A stretch of DNA of 64,000 nucleotides from Pseudomonas sp. BGr12 (GTDB lineage Bacteria > Pseudomonadota > Gammaproteobacteria > Pseudomonadales > Pseudomonadaceae): contig NZ_JALRNF010000033.1 in assembly GCF_030272895.1 (NCBI RefSeq), positions 1 to 64,000 of the forward strand. The letters run 5' to 3'. Every line of letters starts with the position of its first letter. The first letter of the stretch is position 1. Under the pieces are notes generated by a model. That model saw nothing but the letters and a program-made list of their open reading frames with translations, ran no database searches and was not told where the DNA came from. The position numbers and the translations under genes are program-made. This document shows positions 18,688-27,705 of the stretch, one piece after another.

Positions 18688-19707
18688 ATGCCTCATTTCC
18701 TCCAGCGCCTGCTCGAACTGATCAAGCGTTACCCCGGAGTCATCGCCCTCGGCGGTTTCATTTCCGGTATTGCCAGCTTCATTCTGGTCGACCGCCAGGA
18801 AGGCCTGGCCAGCTGGATCGCCATCCTGATGCTGATCAGCTGGATCTGGCTGATGCTGGAAAACACCTTCACCCAACTGTTCGCCAAGGTGTTCAAGCGC
18901 GAGATCCCGCAGCCGTTGCTGCGCTATGCCACGCAGATGATCCACCAGGAAAGTCTGTTCTTCGTCTTGCCGTTCTTCTTCGTCACCACCACCTGGAACA
19001 GCGGCCAGCTGGTGTTTACCGGCCTGCTGGGCGCCGCCGGGCTGATCTCGATCATCGACCCGCTGTACTACAAGTGGCTGGCCCCGCGGCGCTGGCTGTT
19101 CCTCGCCCTGCATACCCTGACCCTGTTCGCCGCGCTGCTCACCGCGCTGCCGATCATCCTGCACCTGACCACCTCGCAGAGCTTCAAGCTGGCCCTGGGC
19201 ATCGCCATGCTGCTGTCGTTCCCCAGCCTTGCCAGCAGTTTCCCGATCAGCCACTGGCGACGTGGGGCGATGCTGGTGGTGATGACCCTCGCGGTGGGCG
19301 CCAGCGGCTGGCTGCTGCGCTCCTGGGTGCCGCCTGCCACCTTGTGGATGACTGAAGTGGCGGTCAGCACCCAGGTCGAGAACCGCACGCCCGGCAAGCC
19401 CCTTGAACAGATCAAGGCCAGCGAAATACGCGCAGGGCTGTATGCATTCACCGCGATCAATGCGCCGCGCGGCCTGAACGAGCGCATCTACCATGTCTGG
19501 CGCTTCAACGGCAAAGAGGTCGACCGCATTGCCCTGGACATCCACGGCGGGCGCAAGGAAGGCTACCGGGCCTGGACCCACAAGCAGAATTTCCCGGGTA
19601 ATCCCGTGGGCCGCTGGCAGGTCCAGGTGCTGACCGAAGATGGCCAGGTCATCGGCGTGCTGCGTTTTCGCGTGATTGACGATGGTCAAGCACCCGCCAG
19701 CCAGTAG
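18688..19707 (+). CDS. DUF5924 / DUF2914 membrane protein
   Basis: A 339-aa protein with about six helices in residues 1-225 followed by a soluble C-terminal DUF2914-type domain (about 235-330, with YHVWRFNGKEVDRI and GRWQVQVLTEDGQVIG). Function is unknown. ATG 18688 is used; the longer frame from 18565 is read through the REP sequence and is an artefact. It precedes the MCE-type lipid transport operon by 42 nt. Confidence 0.82.
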   Translation: MPHFLQRLLELIKRYPGVIALGGFISGIASFILVDRQEGLASWIAILMLISWIWLMLENTFTQLFAKVFKREIPQPLLRYATQMIHQESLFFVLPFFFVTTTWNSGQLVFTGLLGAAGLISIIDPLYYKWLAPRRWLFLALHTLTLFAALLTALPIILHLTTSQSFKLALGIAMLLSFPSLASSFPISHWRRGAMLVVMTLAVGASGWLLRSWVPPATLWMTEVAVSTQVENRTPGKPLEQIKASEIRAGLYAFTAINAPRGLNERIYHVWRFNGKEVDRIALDIHGGRKEGYRAWTHKQNFPGNPVGRWQVQVLTEDGQVIGVLRFRVIDDGQAPASQ

Positions 19708-19749
19708 CGCTATGCTCTGAGGCGGCGCAGTGCCGCGCCGCCAGACTGC

Positions 19750-20892
19750 ATGGAGCCTATGATCAACTCGCCTGGCGCATTACTGGACACCTCGAGCACC
19801 CCGGCACGGCTACGGATCGTGGGTGACTGGACCCTGGCCCACTACGCCGATCTCAAGCAGCACAGCGCCAACCTGCTGGGGCACTATGAGCCCGACACCG
19901 AAATCGACCTCAGCCAGCTCGGCCGCCTGGATACCGCAGGCGCCGCCTTGCTGGTCGAACTGCTCGGCCCCGAGCGCCTGGCGCGCCTGAGCGAAACAAC
20001 GCAACTGCCCGAGGCCAGCCGCGCGCTGCTGCAGACGGTGTATTGCTCGGTGCAGGACTACTGTATTCCGGAAAAACAGCCAGAACAGTCCGTGCTGATC
20101 CAGCTGCTCAGCCGCATTGGCTGCGCGGTGGATACCCTCTGGCAGGACTCCCTGCAGATCCTCGGTTTTATCGGCCTGATCCTGCAGACCCTGGTGCTGC
20201 GCCTGTTCCAGCCGCGGCGCTGGCGGGTGACCTCGGTGGTCGCCCACATTGAACAGACCGGCCTGGATGCTGCCCCGATCGTTGCCTTGCTGACGTTCCT
20301 GGTCGGCGCCGTCGTGGCCTTTCTCGGTGCCACGGTGCTGGCCGGCTTTGGTGCCAGTATCTTCACGGTCGATCTGGTCGCGTTCTCCTTCCTGCGCGAG
20401 TTCGGCGTACTGCTCACCGCCATTCTCATGGCCGGCCGCACCGCCAGTGCCTTTACCGCGCAGATCGGCTCGATGAAGGCCAACGAAGAGCTCGATGCCA
20501 TCCGCACCCTCGGCCTGGACCCGGTGGAGCTGCTGGTGGTCCCGCGGGTGTTGGCACTGCTGATCGCCCTGCCGCTGCTGACCTTCCTCGCCATGCTCTG
20601 CGGCATCATCGGTGGTGCGGTGGTCTGCGCCCTGTCGCTGGATATCTCACCGGCGATGTTCCTGTCCCTGCTGCAAAGCGATATCGGCGTGCAGCATTTT
20701 CTCGTCGGCCTGGCCAAGGCGCCGTTCTTTGCCTTCCTGATCGCCGCCATTGGCTGCCTGGAAGGCTTCAAGGTCAGTGGCAGCGCCGAATCGGTGGGGG
20801 CCCACACCACCTCCAGCGTGGTCCAGTCAATTTTTGTGGTGATCGTCCTCGATGCGGTGGCCGCGCTGTTCTTCATGGAGATGGGCTGGTGA
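19750..20892 (+). CDS. MlaE-type lipid ABC permease with fused N-terminal STAS domain
   Basis: A 380-aa protein. Residues about 15-110 form a STAS (MlaB-like) domain (DLSQLGRLDTAGAALLVE) and residues about 130-380 an MlaE permease with EQTG, AGRTASAFTAQIGSMK and EELDAIRTLGLDP motifs. It forms the inner-membrane core of an MCE lipid transporter and carries its own STAS regulator, where classical mla operons have a separate MlaB. Two in-frame ATGs (19750, 19759) are possible; I keep the first. It is first of four tightly packed genes. Confidence 0.9.
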   Translation: MEPMINSPGALLDTSSTPARLRIVGDWTLAHYADLKQHSANLLGHYEPDTEIDLSQLGRLDTAGAALLVELLGPERLARLSETTQLPEASRALLQTVYCSVQDYCIPEKQPEQSVLIQLLSRIGCAVDTLWQDSLQILGFIGLILQTLVLRLFQPRRWRVTSVVAHIEQTGLDAAPIVALLTFLVGAVVAFLGATVLAGFGASIFTVDLVAFSFLREFGVLLTAILMAGRTASAFTAQIGSMKANEELDAIRTLGLDPVELLVVPRVLALLIALPLLTFLAMLCGIIGGAVVCALSLDISPAMFLSLLQSDIGVQHFLVGLAKAPFFAFLIAAIGCLEGFKVSGSAESVGAHTTSSVVQSIFVVIVLDAVAALFFMEMGW

Positions 20893-21689
20893 AGCAGACA
20901 AGCACCCCAGGTGAAGCCGTTATCGAAGCGCGTGGTATCTGTAACCGCTTCGGCACCCAGAGTGTGCACGAGCAGCTGGACCTGGACTTGTATCGCGGCG
21001 AGATCCTCGCCGTGGTCGGTGGCTCGGGCAGCGGCAAGTCGGTGTTGCTGCGCAGCATCGTCGGCCTGCGCCGTCCCAATGAGGGCCAGGTCAAGGTGTT
21101 TGGCCAGGACCTCGGCGGCTTGAACGACGAACAGCGCTCGCAGGTCGAGCGGCGCTTTGGCGTGCTGTTCCAGAAGGGCGCGCTGTTCTCCTCGCTGACC
21201 GTCACCGAGAACGTCGCCTTGCCGCTGATCGAGCATGCCGGCCTGTCCCGGGCCGACGCCGAACACCTGGCCGGGGTCAAGCTGGCCTTGGCCGGCCTGC
21301 CGATTTCCGCCGCCGACAAATACCCCGCGTCACTCTCCGGCGGCATGATCAAGCGCGCCGCGCTGGCCCGGGCCCTGGCCCTGGACCCGGACATCCTGTT
21401 TCTCGATGAGCCTACCGCCGGCCTCGACCCGATCGGCGCCGCCGCCTTCGACCAGTTGATCCTGACCCTGCGCGATGCCCTGGGCCTGAGCGTGTTCCTC
21501 ATCACCCATGACCTGGACACGCTCTACACCATCACCGACCGGGTGGCGGTGCTGTCGCAGAAGAAGGTGCTGGTGGCCGGCCCGATCGCCCAGGTCGAAG
21601 ACACCGACGACGCCTGGATTCACGACTATTTTCATGGCCCTCGGGGCCGCGCGGCCTATCAGGCCGCCACAGCGACCAAGGAGCACTGA
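20889..21689 (+). CDS. MlaF-type ABC ATPase of the MCE lipid transporter
   Basis: A 266-aa ABC ATPase: Walker A GGSGSGKS (near 43), signature LSGGMIKRAALARA (near 150), Walker B DILFLDEP. The SGGM variant of the signature is typical of MlaF rather than of importers. The GTG start overlaps the previous stop by 4 nt. It energises the STAS-MlaE permease. Confidence 0.92.
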   Translation: MKQTSTPGEAVIEARGICNRFGTQSVHEQLDLDLYRGEILAVVGGSGSGKSVLLRSIVGLRRPNEGQVKVFGQDLGGLNDEQRSQVERRFGVLFQKGALFSSLTVTENVALPLIEHAGLSRADAEHLAGVKLALAGLPISAADKYPASLSGGMIKRAALARALALDPDILFLDEPTAGLDPIGAAAFDQLILTLRDALGLSVFLITHDLDTLYTITDRVAVLSQKKVLVAGPIAQVEDTDDAWIHDYFHGPRGRAAYQAATATKEH

Positions 21690-21690
21690 G

Positions 21691-22629
21691 ATGGAAACCC
21701 GTGCGCATCACGTGCTGATCGGCCTGGTGACGGTGATCGTGATCACCGGCGCCATGCTGTTCGGCCTGTGGCTGACCAAATCCAGCGTCGACAGCACCTT
21801 CAAGGATTACCAGGTGGTGTTCAACGAAGCGGTCTCCGGCCTGTCCCGGGGCAGCTCGGTGCAGTACAACGGCATCAAGGTAGGTGATGTCACCAGCCTG
21901 CGCCTGGACCCCAAGGACCCGCGCCGGGTGCTGGCGCGGGTGCGCTTGAGCGCCGATACCCCGATCAAGGAAGACACCCGGGCCAAGCTGACCCTGACCG
22001 GCATCACCGGCACCTCGTTCATCCAGCTCAGCGGTGGTACACCGCAGAGCCCCGAGCTCAAAGGCAAGGACGGCAAGCTGCCGGTGATCATCGCCTCACC
22101 TTCGCCCATCGCCCGCCTGCTGGATGACGGCAGTGACCTGCTGAGCAATATCAACATGCTGGTGCACAACGCCAACCTGGTGTTTTCCGAAGACAATGCC
22201 GCGCAGCTGACCAAGACCCTGAGCAACCTGGAGCAGACCACCGCAGCGTTCAGCGACCAGCGCGGCGATATCCGCACGGCAATCCAGCAACTGGCTCAGG
22301 TCGGCAACCAGGCCAGCGCCATGCTCGAACAGACCAGCGAACTGATGCGCAACGCCAACGGCCTGCTCAACAGTCAGGGCAAGCAGGCCTTCGGCAGCGC
22401 CGAGCAGGCCATGCAGTCCCTGGCCCAGAGCGCGGCCACCCTCAACAGCCTGCTCAACGACAACCGCGATGCTCTCGATGGCGGCGCCCAGGGCCTGAAC
22501 CAGTTGGCACCGGCGATTCGGGAGCTGCGCCAGACCCTGACCTCGCTCAAGGCGATCTCCCAGCGCCTGGAAGCCAACCCCAGCGGCTACCTGCTCGGCC
22601 GTGACACACACAAGGAGTTCGAGCCATGA
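21691..22629 (+). CDS. MlaD-type MCE domain protein
   Basis: A 312-aa protein anchored by one N-terminal helix (residues 8-28), then an MCE domain (about 38-118, with SVQYNGIKVGDVTSLRLDP) and a long helical C-terminus (about 140-300). That tail is longer than in E. coli MlaD and resembles needle-forming single-MCE proteins. It is predicted to span part of the periplasm and carry lipids. AGGAG at 21679-21683 precedes ATG 21691. Confidence 0.92.
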   Translation: METRAHHVLIGLVTVIVITGAMLFGLWLTKSSVDSTFKDYQVVFNEAVSGLSRGSSVQYNGIKVGDVTSLRLDPKDPRRVLARVRLSADTPIKEDTRAKLTLTGITGTSFIQLSGGTPQSPELKGKDGKLPVIIASPSPIARLLDDGSDLLSNINMLVHNANLVFSEDNAAQLTKTLSNLEQTTAAFSDQRGDIRTAIQQLAQVGNQASAMLEQTSELMRNANGLLNSQGKQAFGSAEQAMQSLAQSAATLNSLLNDNRDALDGGAQGLNQLAPAIRELRQTLTSLKAISQRLEANPSGYLLGRDTHKEFEP

Positions 22630-23267
22630 GCCGCCTTTACCGCGTTGTGACCCTGGCCGCGGCCCTGAGCCTTGCCAGTGCCTGCTCGATCCTGCCCAAG
22701 GCCGAACCTGCCGACGTCTATCGTTTGCCTTCGACCCAGGCCAGCCGCGTGGCGCCCCAGGGTGGCGAAGTCAGCTGGTCGCTGCGGGTCAACAAGCCCC
22801 TGGCCAGCGACATCCTCAACAGCCCGAAGATCGCCGTGGTGCCCCAGGGCGACCTGATCAGTACCTACAAGGGCGTGCGCTGGAGCGATCCGGCCCCCTT
22901 GCTGCTGCGCAACCGCATGCTCGATGCCTTCCAGCGCGATGGCCGGGTGCCGCGCCTGAGCGCCGACGACAGCAACCTGCAGGCCGACTACGAGCTGGCC
23001 GGCGAGCTGCAGGCGTTCCAGAGCGAGTACAGCGCCGAGGGTCTGGTGGTGCTGATTCGCTATGACGCGCGCCTGGTGCAGGGGCGCACCCAACGCATTC
23101 TCGCCAGCCAGCGCTTCGAAGTGCGTCAGCCGCTAGGCGACAAACAGGTGCCTGCCGTGGTCAGCGGTTTCGGTGCGGCCAGCGACCGCCTGATGGCGCA
23201 ACTGGTGACCTGGACCCTGGCCCAGGCCAACCAGGCCCAGGTTCAGGTTCAGGCAAAGAACCAGTAG
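22626..23267 (+). CDS. PqiC/LptE-like ABC-type transport auxiliary lipoprotein
   Basis: A 213-aa outer-membrane lipoprotein candidate: lipobox LASAC with Cys20, then an ABC_trans_aux domain with ILNSPKIAVV and RMLDAFQRDG. By analogy with PqiC it docks the MCE protein at the outer membrane. ATGA overlaps the previous stop. Its 3' end overlaps the convergent SpmAB-type gene by 19 bp. Confidence 0.9.
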   Translation: MSRLYRVVTLAAALSLASACSILPKAEPADVYRLPSTQASRVAPQGGEVSWSLRVNKPLASDILNSPKIAVVPQGDLISTYKGVRWSDPAPLLLRNRMLDAFQRDGRVPRLSADDSNLQADYELAGELQAFQSEYSAEGLVVLIRYDARLVQGRTQRILASQRFEVRQPLGDKQVPAVVSGFGAASDRLMAQLVTWTLAQANQAQVQVQAKNQ

Positions 23268-24478
23268 CAGACGAAGATCGCCGCGATCACCCCGGCCAGT
23301 TCCGCGAGCAGGGCACAGCCCACCGCATGGCGGGCGCGCTGGATGCCGACGGCACCGAAGTAGACCGCCAGCACGTAGAAGGTAGTCTCAGTGCTGCCCT
23401 GGATGGTGGCGGCGACCAGGGCCGGGAAGCTGTCGACACCGTGGGTCTGCATGGTCTCGATCAGCATCGCCCGCGCCGCGCTGCCGGAGAACGGCTTGAC
23501 CAATGCGGTCGGCAGGCCCTCGACGAAGCGGGTATCCCAGCCCAGCCATTCGACGATATGGCGGATGCCATCCAGGGCCAGCTCCAGAGCGCCTGAGGCG
23601 CGCAGCACGCCGACGGCGCAGAGCATGGCGACCAGGTAGGGCAACAGGCTCTTGGCGACGTCAAAGCCCTCCTTGGCGCCTTCCACGAAGGTTTCATAGA
23701 CCTTCACCCGCTTGAACGCGCCGATCACCAGGAACAGGATGATCAGGCCGAACAGGGTCAGGTTGCCCATGATCGACGACAGGCTGGCCAGCGCGGTGGC
23801 CGACAGGGTGCCGAGAAACGCCATGAAGCCGCCCAGCAGCAGCGCGCCTGGCACCAGGTAGGCCAGTACCACCGGGTCCCACAGGCGCAGGCGCTGCATG
23901 ACCGCGACCGACAGCAGGCCGACCAGGGTCGAGGCGCTGGTGGCCAGCAGGATGGGCAGGAACACCAGGGTCGGGTCCATGGCGCCTTGCTGGGCGCGGT
24001 ACATGAAGATGGTCACCGGCAGCAGGGTCAGTGACGATGCGTTGAGCACCAGGAACAGGATCTGCGCGTTGCTGGCGGTGTTCGAGCTGGGGTTGAGCTC
24101 CTGCAGGGCGCGCATGGCCTTCAGGCCAATGGGCGTGGCGGCATTGTCCAGGCCCAGGCCGTTGGCGGCGAAGTTCAAGGTGATCAGGCCCAGGGCCGGG
24201 TGGCCGGGCGGCACTTCCGGCATCAGGCGGGCGAACAGGGGGCCCAGCACCTTGGCCAGCCACTCGACGACGCCGGCCTTCTCGGCGATCTTCAGAAAGC
24301 CCAGCCAGAGGGTCAGGGTGCCGAACAGCAGGACCATCACCTCGACCGACAGCTTGGCCATGGCGAAGATGCTCTCGACCATGGCGGCGAAAACCCCGGC
24401 ATTGCCACCTACCAGCCATTGCGCCAGCGCGGAGATGGCCGCGACCAGGAAAAAGCCAAGCCAAAGGCCGTTGAGCAT
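23249..24478 (-). CDS. nucleoside-recognition (SpmA/SpmB-type) membrane protein
   Basis: A 409-aa polytopic protein with two Gate/nucleoside-recognition domains (about 45-150 and 255-370), corresponding to fused SpmA and SpmB. NGLGLDNAATPIGLKAM and STETTFYVLAVYFG are the two characteristic motifs. The physiological role outside sporulation is unknown. ATG 24478 is used (GGGGGA upstream); an in-frame start at 24508 is less likely. Its last codons overlap the opposite-strand lipoprotein gene. Confidence 0.87.
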   Translation of the reverse strand: MLNGLWLGFFLVAAISALAQWLVGGNAGVFAAMVESIFAMAKLSVEVMVLLFGTLTLWLGFLKIAEKAGVVEWLAKVLGPLFARLMPEVPPGHPALGLITLNFAANGLGLDNAATPIGLKAMRALQELNPSSNTASNAQILFLVLNASSLTLLPVTIFMYRAQQGAMDPTLVFLPILLATSASTLVGLLSVAVMQRLRLWDPVVLAYLVPGALLLGGFMAFLGTLSATALASLSSIMGNLTLFGLIILFLVIGAFKRVKVYETFVEGAKEGFDVAKSLLPYLVAMLCAVGVLRASGALELALDGIRHIVEWLGWDTRFVEGLPTALVKPFSGSAARAMLIETMQTHGVDSFPALVAATIQGSTETTFYVLAVYFGAVGIQRARHAVGCALLAELAGVIAAIFVCYWFFA

Positions 24479-24540
24479 CCGTTGTTCCCCCACAAAGTTG
24501 CGACGCATGATAACGGCGCGGGTCGACTACGCGCCACCTT

Positions 24541-24613
24541 GTAGGAGCGGGCTTGCCCCGCGATCGCGCGTTCAAATCCGCTACATCGAATCGCGGGGCA
24601 AGCCCGCTCCCAC
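24541..24613. repeat. REP doublet B
   Basis: Inverted REP units at 24541-24564 and 24590-24613 with the core GCGGGCTTGCCCCGCG and its complement, upstream of the SpmAB-type gene and downstream of gltP. Confidence 0.92.
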
Positions 24614-24636
24614 ACTCGCGATAATCTCCGGAAACG

Positions 24637-24664
24637 AAAAAGCCCCGACCAGGTCGGGGCTTTT
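24637..24664 (-). terminator. bidirectional-looking terminator after gltP
   Basis: The 10-bp stem AGCCCCGACC/GGTCGGGGCT (24641-24661) has A-run on one side and T-run on the other. It lies 20 bp past the gltP stop and would terminate that minus-strand transcript. Confidence 0.88.
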
Positions 24665-24683
24665 CCTTCAACTGCACTGCACC

Positions 24684-26015
24684 TTAGTGGTTGGCAGTCT
24701 TGCCGGCAGGTACAGCTTCTTTGCTGCGCCAGTGCGGCAGGGAGTTCCAGTAGCGCTGGCCCTTGGCATCGTCGTACATGCCTTCCCAACGAGCGATAAC
24801 CAGTACCGCCAGGGCGTTGCCGATCACGTTCAGGGCAGTACGCGCCATGTCCATGATGCGGTCGACACCGGCGATGAAGGCCAGGCCTTCCAGCGGGATA
24901 CCGACGCTGCCCAGGGTAGCCAGCAGGACCACGAAGGACACGCCCGGCACGCCGGCGATACCCTTGGAGGTGACCATCAGGGTCAGGACCAGCAGCAGCT
25001 GCTGGCTCAGCGACAGGTCGATGCCGTACAGCTGGGCGATGAAGATGGCCGCGATGCTCTGGTACAGGGTCGAACCGTCAAGGTTGAACGAGTAGCCGGT
25101 CGGTACCACGAAGCTGCAGATGGCTTTCGGCGCACCGTAGGCTTCCATCTTCTCGATCACGCGCGGCAGCACGGTCTCGGAGCTTGCGGTGGAGTAGGCC
25201 AGGACCAGTTCGTCCTTGAAGATGCGCATCAGCTTGAGGATCGAGAAGCCGAACAGGCGCGCGATCAGGCCCAGCACCATGAAGCCGAAGAAGGCGATGG
25301 CGAAGTACACCAGCAGCACCAGCTTGGCCAGCGGCAGCAGCGAGGCGAAGCCGAAGTTGGCGACGGTCACGGCGATCAGGGCGAATACACCGATCGGCGC
25401 GTAGTTCATGATCATGTGAGTGACCTTGAACATGGTTTCGGACACGCCCTGGAAGGTTTTCACCAGCGGGTCGCGGATGTCTGCCTGCAGGCTCGACAGG
25501 CCCAGGCCGAACAGTACCGAGAAGAAGATGATCGGCAGCATTTCACCGCGCATCAGCGCCGCGAAGATGTTCGACGGGATCAGGTTGAGGATGGTCTCGA
25601 TGAACGCATGCTCATGCTGAACCTCGGCCGCAGTAGCCTGGTACTTGGAGATATCGACGGTACCCAGGGTGCTCATGTCGATGCCGGCGCCCGGGTGGAA
25701 GAGGTTGGCCAGGACCAGGCCGACCACGATCGCGATGGTGGTGACCACTTCGAAGTAGATGATGGTCTTCAGGCCGATACTGCCGAGTTTTTTCGCATCG
25801 CCTACCCCGGCGATACCCACGACCAGCGACGAAATCACGATCGGGATGACGATCATCTTGATCAGGCGAATGAAGATGTCACCGGCAGGTTGCAGGACGT
25901 TACTGATCCACCATGCCTTTTCTGCACTGAAATGATTCAGTACAGCGCCGATGGCAATCCCGAGTACCAGACCGATGAGGATCTGCCAGGCGAGGCTTAG
26001 CTTTGCCTTCTTCAT
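24684..26015 (-). CDS. gltP: dicarboxylate/amino acid:cation symporter, probable glutamate/aspartate carrier GltP
   Basis: A 443-aa DAACS-family carrier with eight helices and two re-entrant loops. The serine-rich STASSETVLP (around 273), GYSFNLDGSTLY (around 310) and DRIMDMARTALNV (around 392) form the substrate and cation site. Sequence and length fit GltP rather than the C4-dicarboxylate carrier DctA, but specificity is inferred. ATG 26015 follows AAAAGGTAACG. A 915-nt gene-free spacer lies upstream. Confidence 0.88.
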   Translation of the reverse strand: MKKAKLSLAWQILIGLVLGIAIGAVLNHFSAEKAWWISNVLQPAGDIFIRLIKMIVIPIVISSLVVGIAGVGDAKKLGSIGLKTIIYFEVVTTIAIVVGLVLANLFHPGAGIDMSTLGTVDISKYQATAAEVQHEHAFIETILNLIPSNIFAALMRGEMLPIIFFSVLFGLGLSSLQADIRDPLVKTFQGVSETMFKVTHMIMNYAPIGVFALIAVTVANFGFASLLPLAKLVLLVYFAIAFFGFMVLGLIARLFGFSILKLMRIFKDELVLAYSTASSETVLPRVIEKMEAYGAPKAICSFVVPTGYSFNLDGSTLYQSIAAIFIAQLYGIDLSLSQQLLLVLTLMVTSKGIAGVPGVSFVVLLATLGSVGIPLEGLAFIAGVDRIMDMARTALNVIGNALAVLVIARWEGMYDDAKGQRYWNSLPHWRSKEAVPAGKTANH

Positions 26016-26930
26016 GTCGTTACCTTTTCTTCAAGTGGAAACGGGCACCTGGCTGATAACCGCGACCCAGAGCTGTTTAATGCGACTGGTTGTCGAAATC
26101 GGCTATCGACTGGCACGCCGTAAAAGGTCACCGCAAGCGAGCGTAGGAACGCTCCGGCCAGCGAAAAAAGGCGCAACTATTCCGACGCGGGGGGGCTCCG
26201 TCTAATGCCGTAAACGACTACCCTATGCCGAATCGGCATGATATTTCTGCACCAAAACGGGCGTCCCAGAGGGTTGATTCCAGAGCGTTCGGAATTCCGA
26301 CTATGGCCAAAGCGCCATATTTCGGCAGATTTGGACGTATCCACCTGAGTGCAAAACGCCGTTGTTCGACAATCCGAATGCGTGAAATCACCTCGGTGCG
26401 CACATCGATTGGGGGTGAAAAAATATCGATGTACGGTTGCGTGGAAATATGCCTCAAGGCGGGAGGGGAAACATTTCAGCAGGCGGGGGAGTGAAATCCG
26501 TTTGCCAAAAGCGACGCGGAAGCCAGATCAGAAATGCTCCGGCGAACCGGGACATCCAACCTGTAACTTCCGCTGCCACTGCACCTGACCCGGCCCTCAT
26601 CGGGGGCACTCCCTGTACCCCTAGGCCCCTCCGATCCTGGAACAATCAGAGCAGCCCGGCCCCTTGGTCATGCGCCAGCCTTCCTCGGGCGGGCGCATCA
26701 TAGAAGCTCGAAACGGCAAAAGGTTCAGCCTCTATCGCTGTACATGAATGCCCGGACGCATCCAGTACCTGTTCGATTGACGCTTGGGTTGCGCCATCAA
26801 CTGATGAATTCGCGGTCCATGGCCAACCGTGGTTGGCCCGGACCTGGCCGTCATTGGCCGCCATTGCCGCTGTACTGCCATCCAGTGATAAGGGTGGTAG
26901 CCAGGGCTCTGTAAAGCGTCTCTTGCATGA
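26016..26930. other. 915-nt spacer with stacked palindromes, no convincing gene
   Basis: No frame here has a convincing start, homology or codon use. It contains four inverted repeats: ATGCCGA-N1-TCGGCAT (26225-26239), the 12-bp palindrome TCGGAATTCCGA (26289-26300), TATGGC-N6-GCCATA (26302-26319) and ACATCGAT-N15-ATCGATGT (26402-26432). These could be operators for gltP or parts of an unannotated RNA. Confidence 0.5.
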
Positions 26931-27411
<481 letters not shown>

Positions 27412-27705
27412 GCCGTGCTCCTCCTGCTGCAGTCTGATTGTTGTCTCAGAACAGTCGTTGCAGCGCGCATGCCAACCACAGGTAGACAAAATAGCTATTT
27501 AATTCAATAGGTTAGATTCAATGTAAATCAATAGGAGCACGTATCCTGCACGATTGCCCCGGCAGGGTCGTGCGATTTGCATGATCGACCTCGCCCCTTG
27601 GTCAGGAGCTAGTATGCAAAGACGGGAAGGAATCGGAATGAACCATGCAACTTGCCCGATTTTTCCGACACTAACCAAGACCATTCTTATAAAGGAGCGT
27701 AGGAG

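Noticed and set aside
26218..26494. Overlapping small frames on both strands (79 and 89 codons) in the gltP upstream spacer
   Set aside because: No ribosome site, no family, odd composition; the plus-strand start lies inside a palindrome.
26646..26864. 72-codon minus-strand frame in the same spacer
   Set aside because: No recognisable motif or membrane segment, and no supported start.
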